This document shows positions 39,868-48,163 of a DNA stretch of 64,000 nt, one piece after another. Within the stretch, counting starts at the first letter, position 1. Every line of letters begins with the position of its first letter. This stretch comes from Pycnococcus provasolii. Lineage: Eukaryota > Chlorophyta > Pseudoscourfieldiophyceae > Pseudoscourfieldiales > Pycnococcaceae. The position numbers and the translations under genes are program-made. Under the pieces are notes generated by a model, which searched no databases, had not been told where the DNA came from, and saw nothing but the letters and a program-made list of their open reading frames with translations. The stretch spans positions 496,001 to 560,000 of the forward strand of contig OW568888.1 in the NCBI GenBank assembly GCA_938743325.2, read 5' to 3'.

Positions 39868-40692
39868 TCAGGAGGAGGAGAAGTGGCGGGGGCGCTTGGC
39901 GGGCGCCTGCTCGTCGCGGGGCGTCTCTGAAGCTCCTGCTCCTGCTCCTGAACCAGCGCCAGCTCCTGCTCCTGCTCCTGAACCAGCGCCAGCTCCTGCT
40001 CCTGCTCCTGAACCAGCGCCAGCGCCAGCTCCTGCTCCTGAACCAGCGCCAGCGCCGCAGAGGATTGCGCGGTCCTCGAAGCCGCGAGGCACGCGTTGGT
40101 TTTGGAGGAGTCGCACTACGTGCGGGTGCATGGCGCGGTTTCTTTCGAGAGGGACTAGGGTGTCGAGGTCCGAAGGCTTGTTCTTCGTGAAAACGAGCCG
40201 GTCGGCCGGAACCGAGTGCAAAGCCTCGGATTGCGCGGGGTGGAAGAGCTGGAGCCCGAGCGCTTGCGTCATCGAGCTCGCATTTGCCACCGCCTCCATG
40301 TTGGAGGCTTGCTGTCGGTTGGCGGTGACGCGCATGCAAGGCAAGAGCACATCCTGCATGAAGTTCGGCTTGTCCACCAACACCACGGGTAGATCCATCG
40401 CAGGGTCTTGCATGAGCAAGACGCGGCGACTCGAAGCGTTCATGATATCGGGGAGCTTGCGGGGGTCGCCCCCGATCGCCTCGAACATCGCGCACGCCGT
40501 GGCGGTGCATCCGAGCTCCTCCACGAAGCCGGTCTGGTCGTGGACCAACACCGACGCGCGAACGAGGAGGGTGCGCCCGACAATTCCGCTGTGCCCGAAC
40601 TTGAAGCAGAGACCGGCACCGTGGGTGCCGTACTCCCCCCTTCCCCCTCCTCCTCCTCCTCCAGCAGACCCGAAGTGCAGAAGAAGTGGCCA
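39868..40692 (-). other. Unidentified minus-strand open frame with Gly-Ala minisatellite
   Basis: A stop-free stretch of about 270 codons has no ATG near its 5' end; the first ATG is at PDIM, near 40446. It reads plausible protein (GLCFKFGHSGIVGRTLLVRA, then VLVHDQTGFVEELGC, DLPVVLVDKPNFMQDVLLPC) and ends in a Gly-Ala/Gly-Ser repeat and KRPRHFSSS. An in-frame TAG lies just upstream, so it is either an internal exon or a captured gene piece. I cannot name a family. It lies between the MetH fragment and the chimeric gene, in a region of gene fragments. Confidence 0.4.
39930..40062. repeat. 30-36-bp minisatellite (GCTCCTGCTCCTGAACCAGC units)
   Basis: About four tandem copies of a unit built from AGCTCCTGCTCCTG and AACCAGCGCC encode (GA)nGS on the minus strand. 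The unit length varies by 6 bases. Confidence 0.85.
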
Positions 40693-40715
40693 TCCTCCTA
40701 CCTATAACTGGCGAC

Positions 40716-42782
40716 ATGGCGGACATCCTCCTAGGCTTCACCGTCGACATCGTGCAGGCGGTGCACCTGCTCGCCGTCGAAACCAAGCGCAGGCTGGACG
40801 CGGCGCACCTCCTCCCGCAGACCTCGGCCAGGTGCCTCTCGCTCGTAGAGGAAGTGCAAGCGGCTATCTAAAATGTTCCTGACGACAAGGCGACCGCTAT
40901 CACGCTCAAGTCGATGAAGCGGTGCATGGAGGAACTGCTCGACGTCGTCAAGAGCCTTGAGGCTGTGCAAGCGACCAAGCAGCTAAAAGGGCCGTTCCAG
41001 GCATTGCGAAGGTGCTGCGGAATGGTGCGCGTTGGACAGGACGTTCTCTCCGCGGAAGAGGACCTCGACCGACTCGACGCGGAACTCAGAAAGCACATGC
41101 AGCAGCTCGTTCACACAGCCTCGCTGCAAAGCTTCTCCACGAGGGCGGGAGCGCTCCTCAAGGACAGAAGTGCAAGGGCGTTCTGGGACAGCCACTTTGG
41201 GGATGCACGCGAGGCGTCCATCTCCGCGCTCGCCGAGGCGCTCAGGTTTGCGTGCGAGGAACAAATCAAAAATCCTGGCGACAGCGAAGAAGACAACCCC
41301 GCCACGAAGATGGACATTCTTGAGCTCGACGCGGCTATGCCAGCCGTGCAGGCGGCTTTCAAGGCGGCGGCTGGAAGAGGCGCGGAGCAGCTCAGCGTCA
41401 TCAAGTTCAACGAAATTTTTAAGGGATCTGTCGTCGACACCATCGCGAAGCACGCGGAGCGAAACACCGCGCCCACGTTCCTGCTCGCACTACGGGGCAA
41501 TCGATCGGGACTCTGTCCTCGCATTCCCAATGCGCACGAGAAGTGCAAGGCTTGCCTGGAAGGTCTTGGCGTCAATGTCATCATTGGTGAACGCGTGGTG
41601 GAGTTCAAAGAATCGGCAGGCATGTATACCACAGACAAGGGGCGAGTGATCAAGGCTGATAAGGTGTACAAGTGCACCGGCAATATACCGAACATGAATT
41701 ACCTGCAGAAGGGCTCTGGCAGTGACGAAATCTTCACCGAGAGTCTCGATCGCATAGGATATCTGCGTGTCGACAAGCACCTTCGTGTTGGTGGCTTGCC
41801 GAATGTGTTCGCAGTCGGAGACATGCTCTCTGATGCAAGCCACATGACTGACCATAAAGGCATTGCTGATCGCCGTGCTCAGACCGCCGGTCTTCACGCG
41901 TACGTCGCCTCGACCAATGCGGAAAGGCTCACAAGGGGGGAGGAGCTCTTGCTTGCTTGCGATGAACGCAAACGCCCTTTCGCGCCGACTTCCGCGATCA
42001 GTTTGGGTATCACCAAGGGTATGCTGGCATCTGGCGATACCGCGGACTCTTTGGCGGCATACGGAGTTATATTTACAGACGAGGAGAAGGAGGAGTTCAA
42101 TCGCGACCACTGCATCGTGCATACATCTGTCCAAGGCGTGAAAAGTTTTGTCACGGGTGCTATCGTGAACGATGCGAGTGCTGACTATCGGGCGAGTGAA
42201 ATGGGCGCGCAGATGCTGATGATGATGCAGATGCAGAATCCAACGATCATCGATTTGGCGAAGGGAGAGAGACTCCGAGAGGAGGAAGCTTCTTCTGGAG
42301 CACCTGCACCAGCAGCTGAGGTGGATCGTCAATCTGATCATGAGGCTGCTGCCGCCAAACCGAGTTCGGAGATGGGCGACGGGGCGAGCGAGACGGCAAG
42401 CGTCCTGGAGTCACGCTACAAGGAGAGCTTGCACCAGACTGAAGTGATGCGCATGGCTCTCGAGGAAGAACGCACAGTCGCCGCGCAGCTACGTGGCAGC
42501 CTTAGCTCGGCGGAGGATCAGGTGAGAGACCTGATGGCTCGGATGCGCAAGCTTGAGACAGATGCGCGGGATGCCGAGGAAAGAGCATCAGTTGCAGAGA
42601 GAGCCAGAGGCGCTCCGGCAGCATTGAACGTCATTGGTTCGGTATTGAGTGGTGGCGGTGTGCCTTCTGATGGCGGCTCCTCTCTAAGCAATGATGTTAT
42701 CCTTGCAAACTTGCTTCAGACGCAGGTGATGGCGATCGCCCAGCTTGTCGGGAACGCGCACCGTGGTGGTGGTGAGAACTAA
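40716..42782 (+). pseudogene. Chimera: MLKL/MCA-like four-helix region + FSP1/AIFM2-like C-terminal half
   Basis: One frame runs from the ATG at 40716 to 42782 with a single in-frame TAA at 40869-40871; an internal ATG at 40914 would start a 622-residue protein without it. The N-terminal region (ILLGFTVDIVQAVHLLAVET through LDRLDAELRKHMQQLVHTAS) has the helix/cysteine pattern of the four-helix-bundle (HeLo-like) domain of MLKL and plant MCA proteins. A FWDSHFGDAREASISALAEAL segment follows, resembling an EF-hand-like module. At about residue 270, GVNVIIGERVVEF then VYKCTGNIPNMNYL and NVFAVGDMLSD start the second half of an AIFM2/FSP1-type FAD/NADH oxidoreductase. The first dinucleotide-binding GxGxxG domain is missing, so redox activity is unlikely. 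A coiled coil ends the protein. Either a functional fusion or a fused remnant. Confidence 0.6.
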
Positions 42783-42966
42783 AAAAAGTAACATATTGTA
42801 CATACTACTACTACTACTTTATGGACATTGTGTGTTTGATGAAGAGGCAGATCAGCAGAGAGTACTACTATATCTCTTCAACGGACGGCCAATAAAACCG
42901 CAAGACTGGCTGGAGCTCGTACGCGAATCCGATTCCTCTGACAGGTGCGCTCGCCGCTCGTGCCCG

Positions 42967-42993
42967 CTCCTCCTCCGGAGTCCGGAGGAGGAG
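42967..42993. terminator. 27-nt near-perfect palindrome after the chimeric gene
   Basis: CTCCTCCTCCGGA and TCCGGAGGAGGAG are perfect complements around one G, followed by TATTTTA. It may mark a 3' end or transcription barrier for the chimeric gene about 185 bases upstream. A eukaryotic terminator role is speculative; the structure itself is exact. Confidence 0.4.
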
Positions 42994-43052
42994 TATTTTA
43001 GCTTTGATTGATTTGTTACCTTTTTATTCCTGTGCCACAGGTGTAAGTTTAC

Positions 43053-43183
43053 ATGATAGCCACGGAGCCAACGACGGCCACGGAGCTGAACGACTTGAAA
43101 ATACTCGTGGAAAAAGTGTACGGCCCGGGAGTCACCGCGAGCGTTTGGCTTGGCGGGCATTCGTTACATGGAACGCACCGGTA
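43053..43183 (+). CDS. Possible short gene start cut by a poly-C tract
   Basis: After a sequence resembling an intron end (TTTTTATTCCTGTGCCACAG, ending 43040), an ATG opens a frame reading MIATEPTTATELNDLKILVE and VYGPGVTASVWLGGH, which has a protein-like composition. It runs into a long C tract and then antisense of the next gene. It may be a 5' exon or a gene fragment. No family is identified. Confidence 0.25.
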
Positions 43184-43229
43184 CCCCCCCCCCCCCCCCC
43201 ACCCCCCCCCCCCCCCCCCAAAAAAAAAA
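43184..43229. repeat. Poly-C tract followed by poly-A
   Basis: C17, one A, C18, then about ten A. It lies directly beyond the stop codon of the orphan minus-strand gene, and a G18 tract lies on the other side of that gene (45305-45322). Confidence 0.95.
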
Positions 43230-43234
43230 CTCCC

Positions 43235-45241
43235 CTACATCTTAACCTTCTTCTTTGCAGGAGATTTCGATGGCGACGATGCAACCGCCGCCGATGACGA
43301 CGACGCACCACAAGATGAAGCACCTGGCACGAGATTGTGAAGGAGTCCTTTCCTCTTGTTGTCAAACAAATCAAACTTGCGCAAGCGTTGTTCGTGCAAA
43401 GCACACGCCACGCCCCACGAGCCGTCTTGGAACGTCATGGTCTTGGCCGAGAAGCCGTGCACGTTTCCACGCATCAACATGTTCTCAACGCACGTTTCCT
43501 TGACCGTCTCGACCAAGCCGTCCATCCATGCGATGGCAAGCACGGGCACTTGTGACGTAGGAACGCCAATGCACCGGCGAGGCGTCGACGTGTCGACTTC
43601 GATGCTCCGAGTGTATGCCGCGAGAGCCGCCGGCACGTCGGTCCACAAGACGACGATTCCGTAGTGCCTTCCCTCGTCCTTCGGCTTGGACGACCTCACG
43701 ACCAACCCGACGAGATCGTGCTTCCTAGGCTCCCGTTCGAGCGGATTGCCCATCTTCGCGATGATGGAACTCACGCTCGTAGTCGTGGTGGGCTTCCGCC
43801 AAGCGTCATTGAGAATGTAGGCAAGCACCTCCTTCTCGACGACGTTGTCGCCTCCGCAAAGGACTTTTGCCATGTTTATGATCTCGTGCGGCACATGCCA
43901 ACGAAACGGCCCCACGCCGGTGTCCTTCGTCATCTTCGACGAGTGCGCAAACGTCGGTCCAACAGGAAGCACCTCGCGACCCTTCCCCGCGTTCTTGCTA
44001 CCACCGTCCACCTTCTTCGTCTCGAGGAACATGTGGTTCGTGACCTTGCCCTCCGTCCCGTCAACCGTGCCCGTCATCGGCAAGCTTACCTTGCCAAGCG
44101 AAGCGTTGCGCACCTCCATCTTCTTCGGGTTTGCCGAACTTGAGTCTCCTTTTCCTTCTTGCACGCTCACGACGTTGGGAATGCCACGCTTGTAGATCTC
44201 GTTTAAGCTCGACGATGCGCGAGCGTACTTGCGCATCCACCCGTAAGGAGTGTACGGGACGTTCGTCCTCGCCACCGCGGCGTTCACGATGGCACACTCG
44301 CGCTCGAAGAGCGTGATCGCCGAAGCGGCCAAAACGACGAGGCGGTCGCGCGTCACGTCACCTCGCGCGGCGCTTACGTCGTGCCCCGCCTCCGCCAATG
44401 CGTCGCAAGCGATACGCAACACCTCCGTCTTGTGCCTGGCACCAAGGCCGTTAACGACCTTCTCTTGCGTGATCCCGTGTCCGACGCAATCGAGGAGCGT
44501 CTTGCCGCGGATATCGCCGTCTTCGAGATCATGCATAAGGAACCTCGCGGTTTCACGCTCGTCGATGAGGATGGATGGGCCGTGGTTGCTATGCCCATGA
44601 ACCTGTGCGCTCACCGCGCCCGTGTCCCATAAGCCTTCCTTTAGCATTTCCTCGTTGTCCCACGCGTCCGTGCGCAACACGCCCGACTCCCATGCTTTCT
44701 CGTCCACCTTCGTTTCAATGGCGTTGTGCATGAACAACTTGATCGTGCCGGATCCCGCGCTACATGCGATGATGAGGATGCCCGCGCCCGACTTGAAGCG
44801 AATGGCGAGCTCGAGGCGCTTACCGAGGAGCTTACTTTCGATCGCCTTGTCGACGTTGTGCACGTACTCCATGAACGCGCCTAAGCCAAGGCTCACTTGC
44901 ACGTTGAGGATCTCGATGTTGATCTTGCCATCACGATCCTTGACATTGTCGACGCGACGTGCGAAGGCGAGGCCAATCATCTTTCCCCACGGAACTACGC
45001 CCACGAGGCGAACGTTTCCCTTTGCCAAGAAGCTTGGTACCGTGCCATCCTTCTTGAAATGGGGTTTCGGTTCGTCCGCATGGGGCTTGCCATCCTTCCT
45101 TATCTTCTCCTTATCTTTATTCACTCTCTTGTCCAAGAAGCCGTACACGTCGATGGTTTCGATGGGTTCCGTCGCGTGGCGGATGATGGCGTCAAGGATG
45201 ACGAGAAGCGAGAGCACGAAGACCTCGATGAGCTCAGCCAT
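43235..45241 (-). CDS. Orphan 668-residue protein
   Basis: I do not recognise this family. The frame starts at the ATG at 45241 (MAELIEVFVLSLLVILDAII); codons upstream to 45346 are poly-Pro/Leu and probably leader. A short hydrophobic N-terminal helix is followed by basic sequence, then soluble-looking alpha/beta sequence: NVRLVGVVPWGKMIGLAFAR, ELAIRFKSGAGILIIACSAG, GPSILIDERETARFLMHDLE, GIVVLWTDVPAALAAYTRSI. The C-terminus has a Ser/Ala run and basic KSPAKKKVKM, a possible nuclear signal. Codon use is GC-rich like the neighbours. Homopolymer C and G tracts lie on the two sides, and an 18-bp tandem repeat lies beyond the 5' end. A mobile-element or lineage-specific gene is possible. Confidence 0.6.
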   Translation of the reverse strand: MAELIEVFVLSLLVILDAIIRHATEPIETIDVYGFLDKRVNKDKEKIRKDGKPHADEPKPHFKKDGTVPSFLAKGNVRLVGVVPWGKMIGLAFARRVDNVKDRDGKINIEILNVQVSLGLGAFMEYVHNVDKAIESKLLGKRLELAIRFKSGAGILIIACSAGSGTIKLFMHNAIETKVDEKAWESGVLRTDAWDNEEMLKEGLWDTGAVSAQVHGHSNHGPSILIDERETARFLMHDLEDGDIRGKTLLDCVGHGITQEKVVNGLGARHKTEVLRIACDALAEAGHDVSAARGDVTRDRLVVLAASAITLFERECAIVNAAVARTNVPYTPYGWMRKYARASSSLNEIYKRGIPNVVSVQEGKGDSSSANPKKMEVRNASLGKVSLPMTGTVDGTEGKVTNHMFLETKKVDGGSKNAGKGREVLPVGPTFAHSSKMTKDTGVGPFRWHVPHEIINMAKVLCGGDNVVEKEVLAYILNDAWRKPTTTTSVSSIIAKMGNPLEREPRKHDLVGLVVRSSKPKDEGRHYGIVVLWTDVPAALAAYTRSIEVDTSTPRRCIGVPTSQVPVLAIAWMDGLVETVKETCVENMLMRGNVHGFSAKTMTFQDGSWGVACALHEQRLRKFDLFDNKRKGLLHNLVPGASSCGASSSSAAVASSPSKSPAKKKVKM

Positions 45242-45304
45242 TCGGACGGGAGGCTCGGGAAAAGGGAAAGGGAGGAATGAAACCAAAAAAGAGAGAGAGA
45301 GAGA

Positions 45305-45404
45305 GGGGGGGGGGGGGGGGGGCCTTGACCAAAACGCGTGAAACAAAATGACGCGCTAAACAAAACGACGCGCTAAACAAAACGACGCGTCAAACAAAAG
45401 CGTC
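45305..45404. repeat. Poly-G tract and 17-18-bp tandem repeat upstream of the orphan gene
   Basis: A GA run and G18 (45305-45322) are followed by four units of ACGCGCTAAACAAAACG type (about 45334-45402). The tandem repeat lies about 100-160 bases 5' of the orphan start codon, a promoter position. A second G tract (G13, 45574-45586) lies further out. Confidence 0.85.
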
Positions 45405-45901
45405 TCTGTCGTTAGTTTTTTCCCCTATAAAAAACCGAACGTTTGTTTGTTTTGCTTTCGCAGAAAGAAGCATGGAAATGTTCGCTTTTCGTACGGGATA
45501 CTCAGGGTGGGATTCCAGTTCATGAGGGGCAAAAGCCGATGGCAACAACCATCGCATAGGAGAGGTTGGGTTTGGGGGGGGGGGGGCAAAAAAGAAAGAA
45601 AAAAAACGAGGCTGAAATCCCAAAATTAAGGCGCTTGAAAGACAGGAAAAACCATCCATCCGTCCACGCCTTTAGGTTGGAAAAAAAGGGTGGAAAATGT
45701 GGAAGGAAAGCCAGAAAAATGAAGATGTGCAACGGGAGAAAACGCCCAAGGGCATGTAGGGCCAAAAAACTTGCACGAAATATTCCCCCTAAAAAAACCG
45801 GAAAAAACCGGAAAAAAGCACAATACGGTTAGGCACATGTGTAGCGGCCACCTAAGGTAGTTGGCCCGAGGCCGGTCTGGCTGGCCTCGGGCCGTTCCTG
45901 C
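45405..45901. other. A-rich intergenic region
   Basis: This AT-richer spacer has many A runs and the G13 tract, and no supported gene. A near-palindrome GGCCCGAGGCCGGTCTGGCTGGCCTCGGGCC lies just before the EcsC start (about 45861-45894): GGCCCGAGGCC and GGCCTCGGGCC pair perfectly around a 9-10-base loop. Confidence 0.45.
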
Positions 45902-46979
45902 ATGCCCCAGACCCTCTCTCCACCCAGGCAAAGCCCGCGCTCCTCCTCCAAGGCGCGAGACTCGGCCTCCGTTTCGGCCGCTCCACCTGTTGGTGATGAA
46001 GATGCAGGTAACGGTGAGGCCGCTGACGGTGAGGACAGTGAGGCCGCTACGACGAATCAAAGCGACAAGGTGGCAGAGTCGGTGAAAGCGTCGTTGGACT
46101 CGTCGGAGGTGGATGCACTGCTCGATGTCGGTCGAATGCGTAAGTTCATACCTCTAGCCATCCGTGGCGGATTAACGACAGTCACTAACCTTCTAACACA
46201 CTACGATAAATAAAATAGTCATATCGCTCGGTGCTGCAGCGGTGCCAGTGGACGATCCGACAAATGGCGGTGTCGACTTTGCTGGTGACCTTACCGCATG
46301 CTTGGATACCGTCGAAAGACTGAGACGGCAGGATGCGACGACGTCCGAATCCGTATCGCACGCACAGGCGGCCGTGCGATCTGCGCATGCGAAAGTAGCT
46401 TTCTGGAAGTCGCTGAAGGACAGTGACCAGCCCGCGGTATCCAGCCTGTATCGCCTCATGAAGTTGGCTACTGAAGGTGGCGGAACAAATTTGTTTGACT
46501 CGGCGCGTGCGCTCGCGACGCGCTATAGAGCTCAAGGAGAAAACGTCACTCAGCGTGCCAAGGCGGAAGAGATGCTCGCATGGCAAGCGGCTGGCACGTT
46601 CGGCTCGGGTTTTGCGTCAGGTGTTGGTGGCATTCTGACACTTCCAGTCACGATGCCCGCTGGCCTTGCCGCCAGTCTTATTCTCGCGCTGCGGCTCGCG
46701 GCTTCCATAGCAATCTTGGCTGGAGAGGACCCACTGTTCCCGCGCGTGGCTGCGGAGATTATGGCATGCGCCTTCGGCTCAGAGGTTATTGAGGAGGAGG
46801 AGGGCGCAAAGCAGCACGACGATGGTGTGCTTGCCGACGTGTCCGCTCGCGCGCCGGATGCAAAGAATCTTGGCGAATACGATAACAACAGTTGGTTACT
46901 TCTTCTGCTTACTCTTCTCTTCCTTCCTTTTTTTATGCTCCCTCCAAGTGTTCATCACAAACTCCTTCGGATTCTTTAA
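45902..46979 (+). CDS. EcsC-family protein, two exons
   Basis: Exon 1 is 45902-46139, the intron is 46140-46218 (GTAAGT...TAG, 79 bases, with a CTAAC branch-like site), and exon 2 is 46219-46979. The splice joins GRM to LISLGAAAVPV in phase 1, giving 332 residues. The EcsC hallmark is clear: FGSGFASGVGGILTLPVTMP then AGLAASLILALRLAASIAIL and AAEIMACAFGSEVIEE, matching the amphipathic TGLGGxxTLPVxxP region. The molecular function of EcsC proteins is poorly known; bacterial EcsC sits beside an ABC transporter. The N-terminus is disordered and acidic. The end (WLLLLLTLLFLPFFMLP) is hydrophobic but overlaps, antisense, the K-rich end of the next gene, so the last 28 residues are uncertain. Confidence 0.75.
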
Positions 46980-47297
46980 AATCACCTGCGCCTCTTCCAA
47001 CTCCTTCAACTTCTCCTCACTGCCCGCCGCCTCGCGCTGGTACGCGTCAAAGACGCGCTCCTCCTCAAGCCGCGCCTCTTTCGTGCTGGTCCAACCAAAC
47101 ACACCCTTAAGAACGCGCGCCTCTGCGATACGCGCGGCGTCGTCGGCACTCCTCTTTTGACGAGGAGGTGGCGGAGGAGGCGGAAGTGCGCTGGGCGGAG
47201 GCACCTTTGGCGGCGGCGGCGGCGGCGGCGGCGGCGGAGGCGGCGGCGGCGGCAGAGTCGCGTGCGCCTCCGGAGGCGACTTAGCGCCGTTCGACAT
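46896..47297 (-). CDS. Small proline-rich protein with charged helical end
   Basis: 133 residues from the ATG at 47297. The first part is a run of 15-plus prolines and related repeats, the second part a helical block ARVLKGVFGWTSTKEARLEE and EKLKELEEAQVILKNPKEFV ending in lysines. The helical block looks conserved and not random, but I cannot name it. The frame is open upstream to 47405. It overlaps the EcsC-like gene tail to tail by 84 bases. Confidence 0.55.
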   Translation of the reverse strand: MSNGAKSPPEAHATLPPPPPPPPPPPPPPPKVPPPSALPPPPPPPRQKRSADDAARIAEARVLKGVFGWTSTKEARLEEERVFDAYQREAAGSEEKLKELEEAQVILKNPKEFVMNTWREHKKRKEEKSKQKK

Positions 47298-47730
47298 TAG
47301 GACTCGCGATGAGGAGTCGTGATGATGGGACGGGACTACCAAACTCCGGCCAGTAAAAAAAGACCCCCCCTTGCACACCGGCCGCGAGCTTCCCAGAGCT
47401 TGCAAGAGCTTGCAAGAGCTTGTTCGGGCGCTTGACCGCCTTAATCAACGTGGTGCAACACCGGCCGGTGTGCAAGGCCTCTAGGGAACTGTGCATTTGT
47501 GCAAGGGGGAGGTGCGAGGGACCTGTGCAAGGGGGGGACATTTTTTTCTAGTCGGAGGTTGGTACGGGAGCCTCTCGCTCATGAAACCCCGAAAACGGGG
47601 TTACGGGGCAAGGGAGTTCACAAGGGAGTCAGACCGTGCGTCCCCTTCACCCGGAAACAGGGGGCCCTTAATAGCACGTGAACAAGGAGCTCGCCTTCAG
47701 TCACCGCCTACTGAGTACTCATCCTCCCTC
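47298..47730. other. Intergenic region with short direct repeats
   Basis: It contains GAGCTTGCAA repeated in tandem (about 47396-47422) and GTGCAAGGGGG repeats (47497-47540). No gene is supported. It should hold the promoters of the divergent proline-rich and CenH3 genes. Confidence 0.4.
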
Positions 47731-48138
47731 ATGGGCAAGACAAAGAGCGCGGCCAAGAAGAAAGTACAGCAGCAGCAGCAGCAGCAGCAGCAGCACAGGA
47801 CGCAGCAGCCACCGAAGAAGCACAGGTACCGACCGGGTACCGTTGCGCTGCGCGAGATTCGGAAGTACCAGCGGTCCGTCGACCTTTTGTTTCGCAAACT
47901 GCCTTTTGCTAAACTGTGCAAGGAGATAAGTAACACCTACAACCTTGACGGCATGCGCTGGACGGGAGAGGCGCTGTTGGCAATGCAGCACGCGACTGAG
48001 GGTGTCATGGTCTCGCTCTTCGAGGACATCAACCTGTGTGCCATCCACGCGAAGAGAGTCACCATCCAACCCAGGGACCTGCAGCTGGCGAGGAGGGTGC
48101 GAGGAGGTGGGGGGGAACAGTGCTTCAAGGCCCATTAA
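47731..48138 (+). CDS. CENPA: Centromeric histone H3 variant (CenH3/CENP-A)
   Basis: The histone fold is clear: [78 protein letters not shown] and LQLARRVRG. Three CenH3 hallmarks are visible. The N-terminal tail (about 38 residues, a run of nine Gln) has no H3 tail marks such as ARTKQTAR or ARKS. Loop 1 ([10 protein letters not shown]) is at least one residue longer than canonical H3 (DFKTDLRF). The helix-2 start has Trp where H3 has Phe. The length is 135 residues. The ATG at 47731 follows a CCTC-rich leader; the upstream open frame is not part of the protein. It lies convergent to the Cys-rich repeat protein. CenH3 marks centromeric nucleosomes and recruits the kinetochore. Confidence 0.9.
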   Translation: MGKTKSAAKKKVQQQQQQQQQHRTQQPPKKHRYRPGTVALREIRKYQRSVDLLFRKLPFAKLCKEISNTYNLDGMRWTGEALLAMQHATEGVMVSLFEDINLCAIHAKRVTIQPRDLQLARRVRGGGGEQCFKAH

Positions 48139-48163
48139 AAAGTAACATTTTTTTTGTTTTTCT

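Noticed and set aside
43235-45241. Viral or mobile-element origin of the orphan gene
   Set aside because: No integrase, capsid, polymerase or other hallmark is visible; homopolymer flanks alone are not evidence enough.
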